A stretch of DNA of 64,000 nt from Paraburkholderia adhaesiva. GTDB lineage: Bacteria; Pseudomonadota; Gammaproteobacteria; Burkholderiales; Burkholderiaceae. Positions 16,179-25,348 of this stretch are shown here, piece by piece. Numbering within the stretch: position 1 is the first letter of the stretch; each line of letters begins with the position of its first letter. Under the pieces are notes generated by a model, which ran no database searches, was not told the DNA's origin, and saw nothing but the letters and a program-made list of their open reading frames with translations. Where the stretch lies: assembly GCF_021390575.1 (NCBI RefSeq), contig NZ_JAJEJQ010000001.1, forward strand, positions 186,001 to 250,000, written 5' to 3'. The position numbers were made by a program, and so were the translations under genes.

Positions 16179-19100
16179 ATGCGCGGCGTGCGAACCGATC
16201 TCGGGCCGGCTCATGTACATGGAAGATCCTGTTGGTCGCTTCTTCTGTCTGCCGCCGCAGCGGCGTCGGGCTTCGTCGTACCCGCGAGCAGGGTTGTCGC
16301 CGCACCGGTAGTCAGCGATGTGCCGCCGTCGGACACGGCGCCGGCGAGCGCCGTGCCTGGCGAAAGCGGTAGTTCCGCTGGTGCGCATCGCGAGAACGGT
16401 ACGGCGGGTAATGCACCTGTTGAGAAGGCTTCTGCTAAGAACGCTCCTGCGGAAAGCGCTCCCGCTGGAAATGCGCCTGCTGGAAATGCGCCCGCTGGAA
16501 ATGCGCCTGCTGGAAATGCGCCTGCTGGAAATGCGCCTGCTGGAAATGCTCCCGCTGGAAATGCGCCTGCTGGAAATGCGCCCGCTGGAAATACACCCGC
16601 TGGAAATGCGCCCGCTGGAAACGCCCCCGCCGAAAATGCCCCCGCCGCAAACGCCCCAGCCAGCAAAACCGCCACCAGCACCGCGCCCGTCGAGTACCAC
16701 TTCGACAGCAAACTTCTGCTCGGTTCATCGCTCGGTGTAGCCAACATCGAGCGCTTCAACAAGCTCAGCGCGATCGAACCTGGGAATTACCAGGTCGACA
16801 TCTTCGTCAACAGCCTTTTCTTCTCGCGTCGTACGATCGATTTTCGCTCCGTGGAAGGCGGACCCGTCAATCCGTGCCTGAGCGACGAGATGCTGACCTC
16901 GATCGGTGTGCTGTTGCCGGAGAGAGGTTTTGACGACGACGTCTCCGACGAGGTATTGCCTGAGACCGATTCGTTCACGGAAAAGCATGCCTCGGAAGAA
17001 CCCGAGTGGAAACCCGCAGCGTTGTCCGCCCAATGCGTTCCGCTCACAGAGCGCGTGCCGGGCGCGAGCGCCAAGTTCGATATATCGCGCCTGCGTCTTG
17101 ACATCAGCGTTCCGCAGGCGCTGATGAAGCGTGTGCCCCGCGGCTACGTCGACCCGGAAAGCCTCGACCCGGGCAACTTGATGGGGTACCTCAACTACGA
17201 CTCCAGCTTTTACACGGCGTCGTCCTCGGGAAACCGGACGGATTCGTTCTACACCGGCATGAATGCCGGCGTGAATATCGGGCTGTGGCGTATTCGCGAT
17301 CAATCGGCATTCACGTATCTCAACAGTTTCGGAGGTAGTACCTCACGCCGGAACAACATCCGCACGTACGCCGAACGGCCGCTGATTTCGTGGCGCAGCC
17401 GGCTCCTGATCGGCGAGGACTTCACTGGCGGCAACCTGTTCAGTTCGGTCGGCTATACGGGTGTTCACCTCGAAAGCGACGACCGCATGCTGCCGGACTC
17501 GCTGCGCGGATACGCGCCCGTGATCAATGGCATCGCGAACACCAACGCGCGGGTCGTGGTCACGCAAGGCGGCAACACGATCTACCAGACCACGGTCGCG
17601 CCCGGCCCATTCTCGATCACCGACCTCAACCCGACCGCATTCCAGGGAGACCTGACGGTCACGGTGTTCGAGGCCAACGGACAGGTCACCACCTTCACGG
17701 TGCCATTTTCCGCCGTGCCGAGCTCGCTTCGTCCCGGCATGTCGCGATACAGCTTCACAGCCGGCGAAGTTCGGCAGATCCAGAACCTGCATACGCCGTT
17801 CGCAGAAGCAACCTACGAACGCGGCCTCACCAACTCGCTCACCGCGAACGGCGGCGTTCGTGTGTCGTCCGATTATCAGTCGGTGCTCGGCGGCATCGTG
17901 CTCGGCACGAAGTTCGGCGCATTCGGGCTCAACGCCGCATGGTCGAACACGACCGAAGTCGGGGGGAACCGCGTGAACGGCTGGAAGGCGGCACTCCTCT
18001 ACAGCCACACCATCACACAGACTGCGACGACGTTCTCGCTCGCGAGTTACCGGTATTCGACGAGCGGATATCGCGATTTCACCGATGCGCTGAATGAACG
18101 CGCATTTGCCGAGCACGGTGAGTCCTTCACCTCAGCGACGTTCCAGCAACGCGATCAATTCGTCGTCAACCTGAACCAGAATTTCGGGCGGTATGGCAGC
18201 GTGTCGATGTCCGCGTCGATCAGCGACTATTACGGCAACCGGTCGCGCGATACGCAGTTTCAGTTCAGCTATACGAACCACTACAAGCAGATCAGCTTCA
18301 ACCTGTCGTTCGTGCGCCAGCAGACCGGAACCCTGTTCGGCCAGAACGTGCCACCCGGTCAGGAGGCGACGCTGACGCCCGAGCAGACACGCCTGACCAA
18401 CGCCGTGATGTTCATGGTGTCGATCCCGCTCGGCTCCGGGCCGCGTTCCGCGTCTGTCTCGGCCGGCGTGACGAACAGCACCGATCAGGGCACGTCATTC
18501 CAGGCGTCACTGAGCGGCATCGCCGACAAGGCCCAGACGCTCAGTTACGGCCTGTCTGCTACCGGCGAACCGAACAACGGCGCGAAGAGCTTCAGCGGCA
18601 ACGTGCAGAAGAGCTTCCCGGTCATCACAGTAGGCGCAAACTACTCGGACGGCTCGGGCTTCTCACAGGCGGGCGCGAATGCGCGCGGCGCGGTGGTCGC
18701 GCACGAGGGCGGCATCACGTTCGGCCGGTTCCTCGGCGATACGTTTGCAGTCGTGGAGGCGAAGGGCGCGGAAGGCGCGACGCTACGCAATACACAGGGT
18801 GTATCGATTAATAGCGCCGGCTACGCGATCGTTCCGTCACTCACGCCGTATCGCTACAACGACGTCGCGATCGATACGAAGGGCATCAATCCGAACGCGG
18901 AGCTGTCGGGTGGACAAGTCCGGGTCGCACCGTACGCTGGTTCGGCCGTACTGTTGAGGTTTGCGACACTGACCGGCCGCGCACTGCTGATCACCGCGAG
19001 CGCGCCTGGCGGGGAACCGCTGCCGCTCGGCGCGGATGTGCTGGACGATACGGGCGCTGTGATCGGCGTTGTGGGTCAGGGCAGCCTGGCTTACGCGCGG

Positions 19101-19322
19101 GTGCCCGCCGATCAAGGCACGCTGACGCTCAAGTGGGGCGAGCGCGACGAAGATCGGTGCATGATCGACTACGATCTGAAAGGCACGGATCCGAAGGCGC
19201 CGATCACGCGCCTCGAAGCGCAATGCAAGCCGCTCACTGTTGCGGCACCGACGGCGGCGGCACCGGCAACGGCGCCATCCGCGGCACCAGCGCCGGCAAC
19301 GGCACCAGCGCGAACAGAGTAA
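16179..19322 (+). CDS. Outer-membrane fimbrial usher with an N-terminal pentapeptide-repeat insert
   Basis: The 1047-residue protein begins with a signal sequence (to about residue 42). A Pro/Ala/Asn-rich linker with eleven AGNAP-type repeats (residues 96-150) follows, and then a complete FimD/PapC-type usher from about 171. The usher part shows the N-terminal pilin-binding domain ([23 protein letters not shown], paired Cys), the 24-strand pore, the plug region ([19 protein letters not shown]), and C-terminal domains ending with the Cys pair ([19 protein letters not shown]). A second low-complexity PAP/ATAPA tail closes the protein. It secretes and assembles the pilins of this locus. The linker is not part of typical ushers, which explains the extra length. 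Start and chaperone stop are 1 nt apart. Confidence 0.93.
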   Translation: MRGVRTDLGPAHVHGRSCWSLLLSAAAAASGFVVPASRVVAAPVVSDVPPSDTAPASAVPGESGSSAGAHRENGTAGNAPVEKASAKNAPAESAPAGNAPAGNAPAGNAPAGNAPAGNAPAGNAPAGNAPAGNAPAGNTPAGNAPAGNAPAENAPAANAPASKTATSTAPVEYHFDSKLLLGSSLGVANIERFNKLSAIEPGNYQVDIFVNSLFFSRRTIDFRSVEGGPVNPCLSDEMLTSIGVLLPERGFDDDVSDEVLPETDSFTEKHASEEPEWKPAALSAQCVPLTERVPGASAKFDISRLRLDISVPQALMKRVPRGYVDPESLDPGNLMGYLNYDSSFYTASSSGNRTDSFYTGMNAGVNIGLWRIRDQSAFTYLNSFGGSTSRRNNIRTYAERPLISWRSRLLIGEDFTGGNLFSSVGYTGVHLESDDRMLPDSLRGYAPVINGIANTNARVVVTQGGNTIYQTTVAPGPFSITDLNPTAFQGDLTVTVFEANGQVTTFTVPFSAVPSSLRPGMSRYSFTAGEVRQIQNLHTPFAEATYERGLTNSLTANGGVRVSSDYQSVLGGIVLGTKFGAFGLNAAWSNTTEVGGNRVNGWKAALLYSHTITQTATTFSLASYRYSTSGYRDFTDALNERAFAEHGESFTSATFQQRDQFVVNLNQNFGRYGSVSMSASISDYYGNRSRDTQFQFSYTNHYKQISFNLSFVRQQTGTLFGQNVPPGQEATLTPEQTRLTNAVMFMVSIPLGSGPRSASVSAGVTNSTDQGTSFQASLSGIADKAQTLSYGLSATGEPNNGAKSFSGNVQKSFPVITVGANYSDGSGFSQAGANARGAVVAHEGGITFGRFLGDTFAVVEAKGAEGATLRNTQGVSINSAGYAIVPSLTPYRYNDVAIDTKGINPNAELSGGQVRVAPYAGSAVLLRFATLTGRALLITASAPGGEPLPLGADVLDDTGAVIGVVGQGSLAYARVPADQGTLTLKWGERDEDRCMIDYDLKGTDPKAPITRLEAQCKPLTVAAPTAAAPATAPSAAPAPATAPARTE
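16473..16640 (+). repeat. 15-bp coding tandem repeat in the usher gene
   Basis: A unit like GCTGGAAATGCGCCT is repeated about eleven times in frame, encoding AGNAP (once AGNTP). Copies differ only at third positions and a few others, for example CCT versus CCC and GCG versus GCT. Diverged copies flank the array on both sides. Gain or loss of units would not shift the reading frame. Confidence 0.9.
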
Positions 19323-19394
19323 GGGCATGCGCGATCTCCCGCACACGCATCCGCTCGATCCGGCAACACCGGCGGCGACGAGGAGGATCGGTCC

Positions 19395-20825
19395 ATGAAC
19401 AGTTGGCTTGTGAACCTGTTGCTCGCCAGTGGCCGTCGCGGTCGCTGCGCACTGCCTGCCACGCTGATGCTTGTCGCCGCCGTGCTGATGCCGATTGGAG
19501 CGTCGGCTCAGTCGACTTACACCGGATGCTGGACGATCACAGGGGCGACGACCGACACGAATTCCTATCTGCACACAGACGCGGGTGCTGTGGTGGGTAG
19601 TTGGATCGGTGCGACCGACACCGCAGGGCAAGGCGCGTTTCCGATGACCGTGAACGTCAACGTCCCCGCGTTCGTGCCGGACGGCACGTTGCTCGGCAGC
19701 GGCATATCGCCGATGTATAACCTCGGCGCAAATGGCGTGGGAGGCTACAGTCCAGAGCAGATTCTGTTCCGGTGCTCGCCCAATGCCGACGGGACCATCT
19801 ACGAGTATTACGCGACGAATGGGGACTCGGCTTATGCCGGTGCAACGGACGTAAGCGCGCAGTCCGGCATTCCAGGCACCTACCTGTCGTATTACACCGG
19901 CATCGTCACGCGCGTAACCAACATGACCACAGGGGAATATCTGACCCGCTACTGGAACGCGCGACCGCTCACGGGTCTGGATCACGACAGCCAGGGGTGG
20001 ATTCTCGTGAAAGCCAAGAATTTCAGCCAGTTCCAGCTGGAACTCTTTCAGTGCACCGCCTGCGCGGCCGGCGGCACGAGCGGCACCGGAAGCTGGGCAC
20101 AATCGCAACCGCAAGGCTACGTGATTTTCGTCGGCGGAGCGACTGGCAGTACCAACGTCATCCAGGGCAACATATCCGTCGGCGCCGACTCGGCCAACCA
20201 CTACGACGGCTGGTATGCCGACTGGCCCGGCGCCATCAACGCGTACCTGACGGTGAACGTGAGAAGAGACGCCACCTGCGCGGTCACGAACGCGACGCCC
20301 GTCGTGCTATTCCCGACGATCACCGCGGTGGAACTGAACCAGGGCGGATCGCGCCAGGCGCCGGTCACGATCCAGATACAGTGCCAAAGCACGGCCCCTA
20401 CCGGCATGAGCGCGTTCGCAAGTGGCACGGCGGCAAACCAGACGGCGCTCGGCATACTCGCGTCGCCCGCCAATGCGCAAAGCGCTACGAATGCCGGTCT
20501 CACGACGAGCGGCACCGCCGTGACCTATCTGCTGTCCGATAACTACGGCACGCCGGGCATCGCAACCGGTGTCGGCGTAGCGTTGACGAGACCCAACGGT
20601 ACGGCGCTCAATTTTCTGACCAACCAGTTCGTGACCACCGGTGGCGCTGCGTACGGCTGGGACGCTGTGCTGAACGACGCCACCGCGGATGGCCCGACAA
20701 GCGGCGGATACACTTCGTACACCAGAACGATCTACGCGACGTTCAAGGCGTTCGCGCCCGGCACGACGCCGGTCACACCCGGAAGCTACGATGCGACCGC
20801 GACGGTGATCGTTCGCGTGCAGTAA
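19395..20825 (+). CDS. Two-domain fimbrial tip adhesin
   Basis: The 476-residue precursor has a long signal region ending IGASA. A unique N-terminal domain of about 275 residues follows, rich in Thr/Gly/Tyr with Cys in TGCWTITG, LFRCSPN and LFQCTACAA. A C-terminal pilin-like domain starts near VRRDATCAVTN and ends YDATATVIVRVQ. A lectin-type domain fused to a pilin domain is the layout of FimH-like tip adhesins. It lies between usher and second chaperone, with GAGGAGGA in its leader about 8 nt before the ATG. The receptor cannot be predicted. Adhesin is inferred from architecture and position. Confidence 0.82.
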   Translation: MNSWLVNLLLASGRRGRCALPATLMLVAAVLMPIGASAQSTYTGCWTITGATTDTNSYLHTDAGAVVGSWIGATDTAGQGAFPMTVNVNVPAFVPDGTLLGSGISPMYNLGANGVGGYSPEQILFRCSPNADGTIYEYYATNGDSAYAGATDVSAQSGIPGTYLSYYTGIVTRVTNMTTGEYLTRYWNARPLTGLDHDSQGWILVKAKNFSQFQLELFQCTACAAGGTSGTGSWAQSQPQGYVIFVGGATGSTNVIQGNISVGADSANHYDGWYADWPGAINAYLTVNVRRDATCAVTNATPVVLFPTITAVELNQGGSRQAPVTIQIQCQSTAPTGMSAFASGTAANQTALGILASPANAQSATNAGLTTSGTAVTYLLSDNYGTPGIATGVGVALTRPNGTALNFLTNQFVTTGGAAYGWDAVLNDATADGPTSGGYTSYTRTIYATFKAFAPGTTPVTPGSYDATATVIVRVQ

Positions 20826-20849
20826 TGGCGATGATCCGATGAGGAGCCT

Positions 20850-21665
20850 ATGAACGACGAAACTTCCGCGCCCACGCTCGGCAGACATCGACGCTTCGGT
20901 GCGTTCGGTTTCGCATTAATCGCTGGCCTCGCCGCCGTCATGATGGCGTGGCGGACGCAGGCCGTTGCTGGCGTTGCGCCTGAGGTGTCGCGTGTCGTGT
21001 TTTCCGAGGGTGCCCACGAACAATCGCTGCATGTATTCAACGTCAACAAGTATCCGGTACTCGTTCAGACGTGGATAGACGACGGCAATATTCTCGCGTT
21101 ACCGCAGGATTCGAAGGCCCCGATTGTCGCGCTGCCGCCGATCTTTCGCATGGACCCCGGCGACCAGATGAGCGTGCGGCTCATCAATTCGGGCGCGAAA
21201 CTTCCTGAGGATCGCGAGTCGCTGTTCTGGCTCAATCTGTATGAAATTCCGGCGACGCAGAAGATTGCCGCGCCTGACAGCGAAAAAGTCACGGTCACGA
21301 TGCGTACACAGATCAAGGTTTTCGTGAGGCCTGAAAAGCTCCCGTTTCCGGAGACGGATTTGCCGAAGCACCTGACGTTCGCGCTTGTCCATCGGCCCAA
21401 CAAGGTCACACTCGAAATCGGCAATCCCACGCCGTATTACGCGACGATCGGCGCCCTTCAAATCACGATCGAAGGGGCGCCGCGACCGGAAACGGTCGAC
21501 ATGATCGCGCCGTTTTCGCATGCCGACGTCGATCTCGGCGGGCTTGTCGGTACACCGGGCGAGCATGCGAAGGTGCTTTTCACACTGCTCAACGACGAAG
21601 GCAATCCGATGCTCGGAGAGCGTGAGCTTGCCGTCAGGAATGCGGGAAAGTCGCCACCGCAGTGA
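20850..21665 (+). CDS. Second periplasmic fimbrial chaperone (PapD-like)
   Basis: The 271-residue precursor begins with a 25-residue charged extension before the hydrophobic signal segment (FGFALIAGLAAVMMAW). PapD-family blocks follow: PEVSRVVFSEGAHEQSLHVFN, LPPIFRMDPGDQMSVRLI, LPEDRESLFWLNLYEIPA and the basic TQIKVFVRP. It differs clearly from the first chaperone and has a longer C-terminus. Having two chaperones suggests one serves the shaft pilins and the other the adhesin encoded just upstream (25 bp away); this pairing is inference. GGAGCC precedes the ATG. Confidence 0.92.
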   Translation: MNDETSAPTLGRHRRFGAFGFALIAGLAAVMMAWRTQAVAGVAPEVSRVVFSEGAHEQSLHVFNVNKYPVLVQTWIDDGNILALPQDSKAPIVALPPIFRMDPGDQMSVRLINSGAKLPEDRESLFWLNLYEIPATQKIAAPDSEKVTVTMRTQIKVFVRPEKLPFPETDLPKHLTFALVHRPNKVTLEIGNPTPYYATIGALQITIEGAPRPETVDMIAPFSHADVDLGGLVGTPGEHAKVLFTLLNDEGNPMLGERELAVRNAGKSPPQ

Positions 21666-21824
21666 GATCGCGCTGGGCCGCGCGGTCCAACTCACGCATG
21701 ACCATTGAATCCGTGATCTGAATCGATTCCGAAGACTCGGCGTTGATTGGAAGTCGTCTCGGTGGACATGACCGAAGACTACTCAGTTGTTCTGATCATG
21801 AGCGTTCATTCGACAAGCAGGCTC

Positions 21825-21940
21825 ACCCACATCCGCCGCTATAAGCTCGCGCAGTTCGATCGCGTGATGCGCAAGGGCGTCGCTGCAGATGGACACAATC
21901 TCTATCCTGGCGATGCCGTACCCATGGTTTGCGAAGCTGA
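21825..21940 (+). pseudogene. Fragment of a cytochrome c subunit gene with a +1 frameshift
   Basis: One frame reads RRYKLAQFDRVMRKGVAADG and HNLYP (about 21834-21908). After one extra G the next frame continues AMPYPWFAKL (21910-21939). Joined, this is the conserved segment of dehydrogenase-type multihaem cytochrome c subunits in which DGHxLYPAMPYxSF carries the Met haem ligand. No CxxCH haem motif remains nearby and both sides lack further similarity, so it is a short, dead remnant of a gene lost next to the fimbrial block. Confidence 0.72.
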
Positions 21941-22131
21941 AAGTGGGTTGGCTGAGTTTGACGAAAGCTCAAACGGGAAAACAATCAGTGCTTTGCCTCA
22001 TGATTCAACGCTTGCAATTCCATAACGATCGAAATCCAGTGTTGGCGATCTGTAGGGAAATTACCGATGCGTCGAACAAGCAGCCGCGAGTATGATGGCC
22101 CGATAGTTTGATCACGTCAGAGCAAGACACT

Positions 22132-22165
22132 AACGCTCGTCCCGCAACGGATGGGCGTTTTTTTT
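22132..22165 (+). terminator. Rho-independent terminator after the fimbrial locus
   Basis: AACGCTCGTCC pairs with GGATGGGCGTT around a 5-nt loop (11-bp stem with two G-T wobbles), followed by a run of eight T. It faces rightwards, so it would stop read-through from the fimbrial genes before the convergent MBL gene. Confidence 0.8.
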
Positions 22166-22168
22166 CGC

Positions 22169-23101
22169 TCACGCAGCCGACGCAGGCGCGTCGATACGAT
22201 CACCGCCCAGCGTCAGCGCACCGCTCTTCGCGAGTTCGCCGGTCAATTCCCGCAGAAGCGCGGGCCATGCCGCCCGCGGCGCGAGTTGCGACGCCGCAGC
22301 GCGCATGGCCGAAGCGTCATCGAGCATCGCCTCCAGCATGGCGAACGTCATCGAGCGCACTTCGAGCAGCTTGAACACGATCAGCACCTTGAGCGCGTTG
22401 CGCGGATTGCGCATGGGATCGGCGCGCAGCCACGCGAGACGCGAGAATGCCTTTTCGAGTGCCGCCTCGACATTCGCGAACGGCGCGCCGTGGCCCGGAA
22501 TTACGGTGGCGACATCGAGCTTCGAGATCGCTTCGAGCACGGCTTGTTGTTCGGCAAAGCCGCTTTCGCCGTCGAGTTCGGGAAAGATCACGCCGAAGCC
22601 GTTTTCCCAGAGCGCGTCGGCGCTGATCAACAGACGCGGCTCGGCTGCGTAGAGCATGATCGAATCGGGATCGTGACCCGGTGCGCCGATCACTTGCCAC
22701 TCGAATCCGCCGAGCGTGATGCGCTCGCCCGGCGCGAGCGTGCCGGTGACGCAAAAGCGCTCGCAGGTCTGCCCGGTCGCGAGAAACGACAAACGCGCTT
22801 CGTCCCATTCGCGCGCCGCGTCCGCGCCGCCTGCTGGAATCAGCGTTTCGCAGGACCAGGCCTTTTGTAGTTGTGCGTTGCCGCCGCAATGATCGGAATG
22901 CAGGTGCGTGTTGACGACGAGATCGAGCGCGCGCTCGCCCAATGCGCGTCGCACGAGCGCGACCGTCTGCGCGGCGTGCGTGGCGTAGCCGGTATCGACG
23001 AGCCCCGCGCGCGCGTCGTCGACGAGCAGCACGTTGTTCGACGAGAGCCAGCCGCGCTCGAACACGCGGATCGACGGCGGGAGTGAAACAGTGGCGCTCA
23101 T
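22169..23101 (-). CDS. MBL-fold metallo-hydrolase
   Basis: The 310-residue protein has the metallo-beta-lactamase metal site THLHSDHCGG (residues 85-94), further ligands in GAPGHDPDSIML and SADALWENGFG, and VIPGHGAPF. It thus should bind two metal ions and act as a hydrolase. It resembles glyoxalase II-like and general MBL proteins of Burkholderia, but its substrate is unknown. Its ATG overlaps the stop of the MaoC-like gene by 4 bp (23098-23101), so it is the last gene of a tightly packed operon with maoC-like, DUF1289 and ybaK-type genes. Confidence 0.88.
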   Translation of the reverse strand: MSATVSLPPSIRVFERGWLSSNNVLLVDDARAGLVDTGYATHAAQTVALVRRALGERALDLVVNTHLHSDHCGGNAQLQKAWSCETLIPAGGADAAREWDEARLSFLATGQTCERFCVTGTLAPGERITLGGFEWQVIGAPGHDPDSIMLYAAEPRLLISADALWENGFGVIFPELDGESGFAEQQAVLEAISKLDVATVIPGHGAPFANVEAALEKAFSRLAWLRADPMRNPRNALKVLIVFKLLEVRSMTFAMLEAMLDDASAMRAAASQLAPRAAWPALLRELTGELAKSGALTLGGDRIDAPASAA

Positions 23102-23532
23102 GGCTTTGGCATCACGAGAATCGTTGCAGAACCGGTGACGACCGTTTCGCCATCCTGATTAACGGCCGTGCCCGCGAGCTTAACGAGATCGCCGTTCAGG
23201 CTTGGCTTCCACCATGCGTCTTCCACGCGCCACTCGAAGGTGAGCACGTCGCGCGCGTAGGTGGCGCGCTTGAGTTTGATCTCGAACTCGAGGCCAAGCG
23301 GTTGCGCAAACGTCGAGTAATGCGTCGCAAGTAGCGCCATGAAATGCGCGGAGGGCTGCGTGCCCGATGCGATCAGTCCGCCAAAGCGGCTCTCTTCTGC
23401 GTAAGCGTCGTCGTGATGAAGCGGGTTCAGGTCGTTCACGAGCATGGCGAACGACTTCACCGAATCGGGCGAGAGTGCGAGCGTCGAACGGATAGTCTCG
23501 CCGATTTTGACAACCCGTGGCGGCGCGTTCAT
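23098..23532 (-). CDS. MaoC-like hot-dog-fold hydratase
   Basis: The 144-residue protein carries the MaoC / (R)-specific enoyl-CoA hydratase pattern: LVNDLNPLHHDDAYAEESRFGGLIASG (residues 33-59) contains the catalytic D-x4-H and the following Gly-rich helix start. The family hydrates trans-2-enoyl-CoA to (R)-3-hydroxyacyl-CoA, a precursor for polyhydroxyalkanoate. Many small homologues are uncharacterised. Start chosen at the ATG at 23532 because similarity starts there; the longer frame upstream is the antisense-free overlap with DUF1289. ATGA overlaps couple it to both neighbours. Confidence 0.85.
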   Translation of the reverse strand: MNAPPRVVKIGETIRSTLALSPDSVKSFAMLVNDLNPLHHDDAYAEESRFGGLIASGTQPSAHFMALLATHYSTFAQPLGLEFEIKLKRATYARDVLTFEWRVEDAWWKPSLNGDLVKLAGTAVNQDGETVVTGSATILVMPKP

Positions 23533-23765
23533 TGCGTGCCTCCGCGGTTTGCGTCCGTCGAGTCGAAGCGCTGCGCCATCCACTGCGCGTGGCGCGCGTC
23601 GATGGCGTTCCAGACCGCGCGCTTTGCGTCGTCGTCGAGCGTGGACCATGCCGCGATCTCGTCGATTGTGCGCAGGCAGCCTTCGCACAGGCCGCTCGCT
23701 TCGTTCATGCGGCAGATGTTGATGCACGGCGAAACGGGCGTCCCAACAGCGGAAATCGCCGTCAT
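23529..23765 (-). CDS. DUF1289 small Cys-rich protein
   Basis: The 78-residue protein contains the DUF1289 pattern SPCINICRM-x7-CEGCLRTIDEIAAW, with four Cys that could bind a metal or iron-sulfur cluster. Function is not established for the family. It starts 2 nt after the ybaK-type stop and overlaps the MaoC-like gene start by 4 bp, so it is part of the same operon. Confidence 0.88.
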   Translation of the reverse strand: MTAISAVGTPVSPCINICRMNEASGLCEGCLRTIDEIAAWSTLDDDAKRAVWNAIDARHAQWMAQRFDSTDANRGGTQ

Positions 23766-23767
23766 GC

Positions 23768-24286
23768 TCAGGCGTCGCGCTGTGCGACGTCGACCACGGG
23801 CGCGCCGGTCAGCGCGGCCAGTTCGTGCGGCGACAGGTTGAACACGGCATGCGGGTGTCCCGCCGCGGCCCACAGGCTGTCGAGTTCGAAGAGGTCTGCG
23901 TCGATGAGCGTGACGGGGGGCGTGGCATGGCCGATCGGGCACACGCCGCCAATCGCGTAGCCGGTCTTCTCGCGCACGAACTTTGCGTCGGCACGGCCGA
24001 TGTCGCCCACGTGAGCCGCGACTTTCTTTTCATCAACGCGATTAGCGCCGCTCGCGATCACGAGCACAGGGGCATCGTCTTTGCGGCGGCGAAAGAGGAT
24101 CGACTTGGCAATTTGCGCGATTTCACAGCCGAGTCCCGCTGCGGCTTCGGCGGAGGTCTTGCCGGTTTCGGGCAGCATCACGACACGTTTCGCGTGGCCG
24201 CGTTCGCGCAGCAACAGGGCGACGCGCCGCGCCGATTCGGGCAGTGCATCGAGATCGTCTTGAGAGGGGGAAAGGGTTTCCGTCAT
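23768..24286 (-). CDS. YbaK/EbsC-family aminoacyl-tRNA deacylase
   Basis: The 172-residue protein matches the YbaK/ProX editing domain: the helix TSAEAAAGLGCEIAQIAKSI with the conserved Lys of AKSILF, the strand APVLVIASGANRVDEKKV, and TGYAIGGVCPIGH, which contains the GxxxP loop that opens onto the active site. Such free-standing proteins hydrolyse mischarged aminoacyl-tRNA, typically Cys- or Ala-tRNA(Pro). The conserved GHATPPVTLIDADL follows. It lies 40 bp after the HMG-CoA lyase gene and heads the short overlapping gene set that ends with the MBL hydrolase. Confidence 0.9.
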   Translation of the reverse strand: MTETLSPSQDDLDALPESARRVALLLRERGHAKRVVMLPETGKTSAEAAAGLGCEIAQIAKSILFRRRKDDAPVLVIASGANRVDEKKVAAHVGDIGRADAKFVREKTGYAIGGVCPIGHATPPVTLIDADLFELDSLWAAAGHPHAVFNLSPHELAALTGAPVVDVAQRDA

Positions 24287-24326
24287 GTGGCTGTTTCATT
24301 CGTACTGCAATTCAATATTCGATGTG

Positions 24327-25250
24327 TCACGCACACGCCGGTTCGCTGCGCTGTTTCGCGAGCAGTGCCTTGCCGGCGCGCGAGACGTTGGCGCGGCCGA
24401 TGGCGCTCGAAATGAAGTCGCCCGCCGCGACGACCTGGTTCAGGTCGATGCCGGTATGAATGCCGAGGCCGCTCATCAGATAGAGCACGTCTTCAGTTGC
24501 GACGTTGCCGGTCGCGCCCTTCGCATACGGGCAGCCGCCGAGCCCTGCGACGGACGCGTGAAAGATCTCGATGCCTTCCTGCAGCGCCGCGTAGATGTTC
24601 GCGAGCGCCTGGCCGTAGGTGTCGTGGAAGTGCCCCGAGAGACGCTCGCGCGGAAACACCTTCGTCACGGCCTCGAATACTTCACGTGTGCGTTCGGCTG
24701 TGCCGACGCCGATCGTATCGGCGATATCGATTTCGTCGCAGCCGAGCGCGGCGAAGCGCTCGACAACGTCGACTACGGATGCAACCGGCACGTCGCCTTG
24801 ATACGGGCAGCCGAGCGAGCACGAGACGCTGCCGCGAATGCGAATGCCGTGATCCTTCGCAGCTTGCGCGACCGGCACGAAGCGCTCGATGCTCTCCGCA
24901 ATCGAGCAATTGATGTTCTTCTGCGAGAACGCTTCGCTTGCGGCGCCGAAGATCACGATCTCATCCGCGCGCGCGGCTAGCGCGCCTTCGAACCCGCGCA
25001 GATTCGGCGTGAGCACCGAATAGACCGCACCGGAACGCCGTTCGATGCCGGCCATGACTTCGGCGCCGTCGGCCATCTGCGGAACCCATTTCGGCGAGAC
25101 GAACGAAGCCGATTCGATGTTCGGGAAGCCGGCCGCCGAGAGGCGATTGATCAACTCGATCTTGGTCGCGGTCGGAACGAAATCCTTTTCGTTCTGCAGA
25201 CCGTCACGCGGCCCGACTTCGACGATCTTTACTGCTTTGGGTAGTGTCAT
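24327..25250 (-). CDS. mvaB: Hydroxymethylglutaryl-CoA lyase
   Basis: The 307-residue protein is a complete HMG-CoA lyase of the DRE-TIM metallolyase family. Visible are VGPRDGLQNE (catalytic Arg and metal Asp), the metal His pair in SGHFHDTYGQALAN, and the active-site Cys loop GLGGCPYAKGATGN. It cleaves HMG-CoA to acetyl-CoA and acetoacetate, the last step of leucine breakdown, in the cytosol. The other leucine-degradation genes (liu operon) are not in the window; here it stands in a co-directional run after a GhrA-like reductase with a 98-bp gap. The symbol follows common use for the bacterial enzyme. Confidence 0.94.
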   Translation of the reverse strand: MTLPKAVKIVEVGPRDGLQNEKDFVPTATKIELINRLSAAGFPNIESASFVSPKWVPQMADGAEVMAGIERRSGAVYSVLTPNLRGFEGALAARADEIVIFGAASEAFSQKNINCSIAESIERFVPVAQAAKDHGIRIRGSVSCSLGCPYQGDVPVASVVDVVERFAALGCDEIDIADTIGVGTAERTREVFEAVTKVFPRERLSGHFHDTYGQALANIYAALQEGIEIFHASVAGLGGCPYAKGATGNVATEDVLYLMSGLGIHTGIDLNQVVAAGDFISSAIGRANVSRAGKALLAKQRSEPACA

Positions 25251-25348
25251 GGGTGTCTCCAGCCTTTATTGCCTTTGTCACGGATTATGTGCGCCGCCAC
25301 GAATTGCCGGTGCAGTCGATCCGCGTGCACGACGCGAACCTCGAAACT

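Larger units (their letters stand above)
21666..22168. other. Non-coding stretch after the fimbrial locus
   Basis: About 500 bp between the last fimbrial gene and the 3' end of the MBL hydrolase gene. It holds the cytochrome c remnant at 21825-21940 and the terminator at 22132-22165. The rest shows no gene, RNA or mobile-element sequence that I recognise. Confidence 0.5.

Noticed and set aside
16211..16762. Leftward frame with AGAFP repeats opposite the usher repeat
   Set aside because: The repeat is simply the antisense reading of the 15-bp usher repeat; nothing else in the frame resembles a protein.
12771..22168. Insertion sequence or integrase at the edges of the fimbrial block
   Set aside because: I looked for transposase or integrase motifs, terminal inverted repeats and a tRNA target and saw none; only gene remnants mark the edges.
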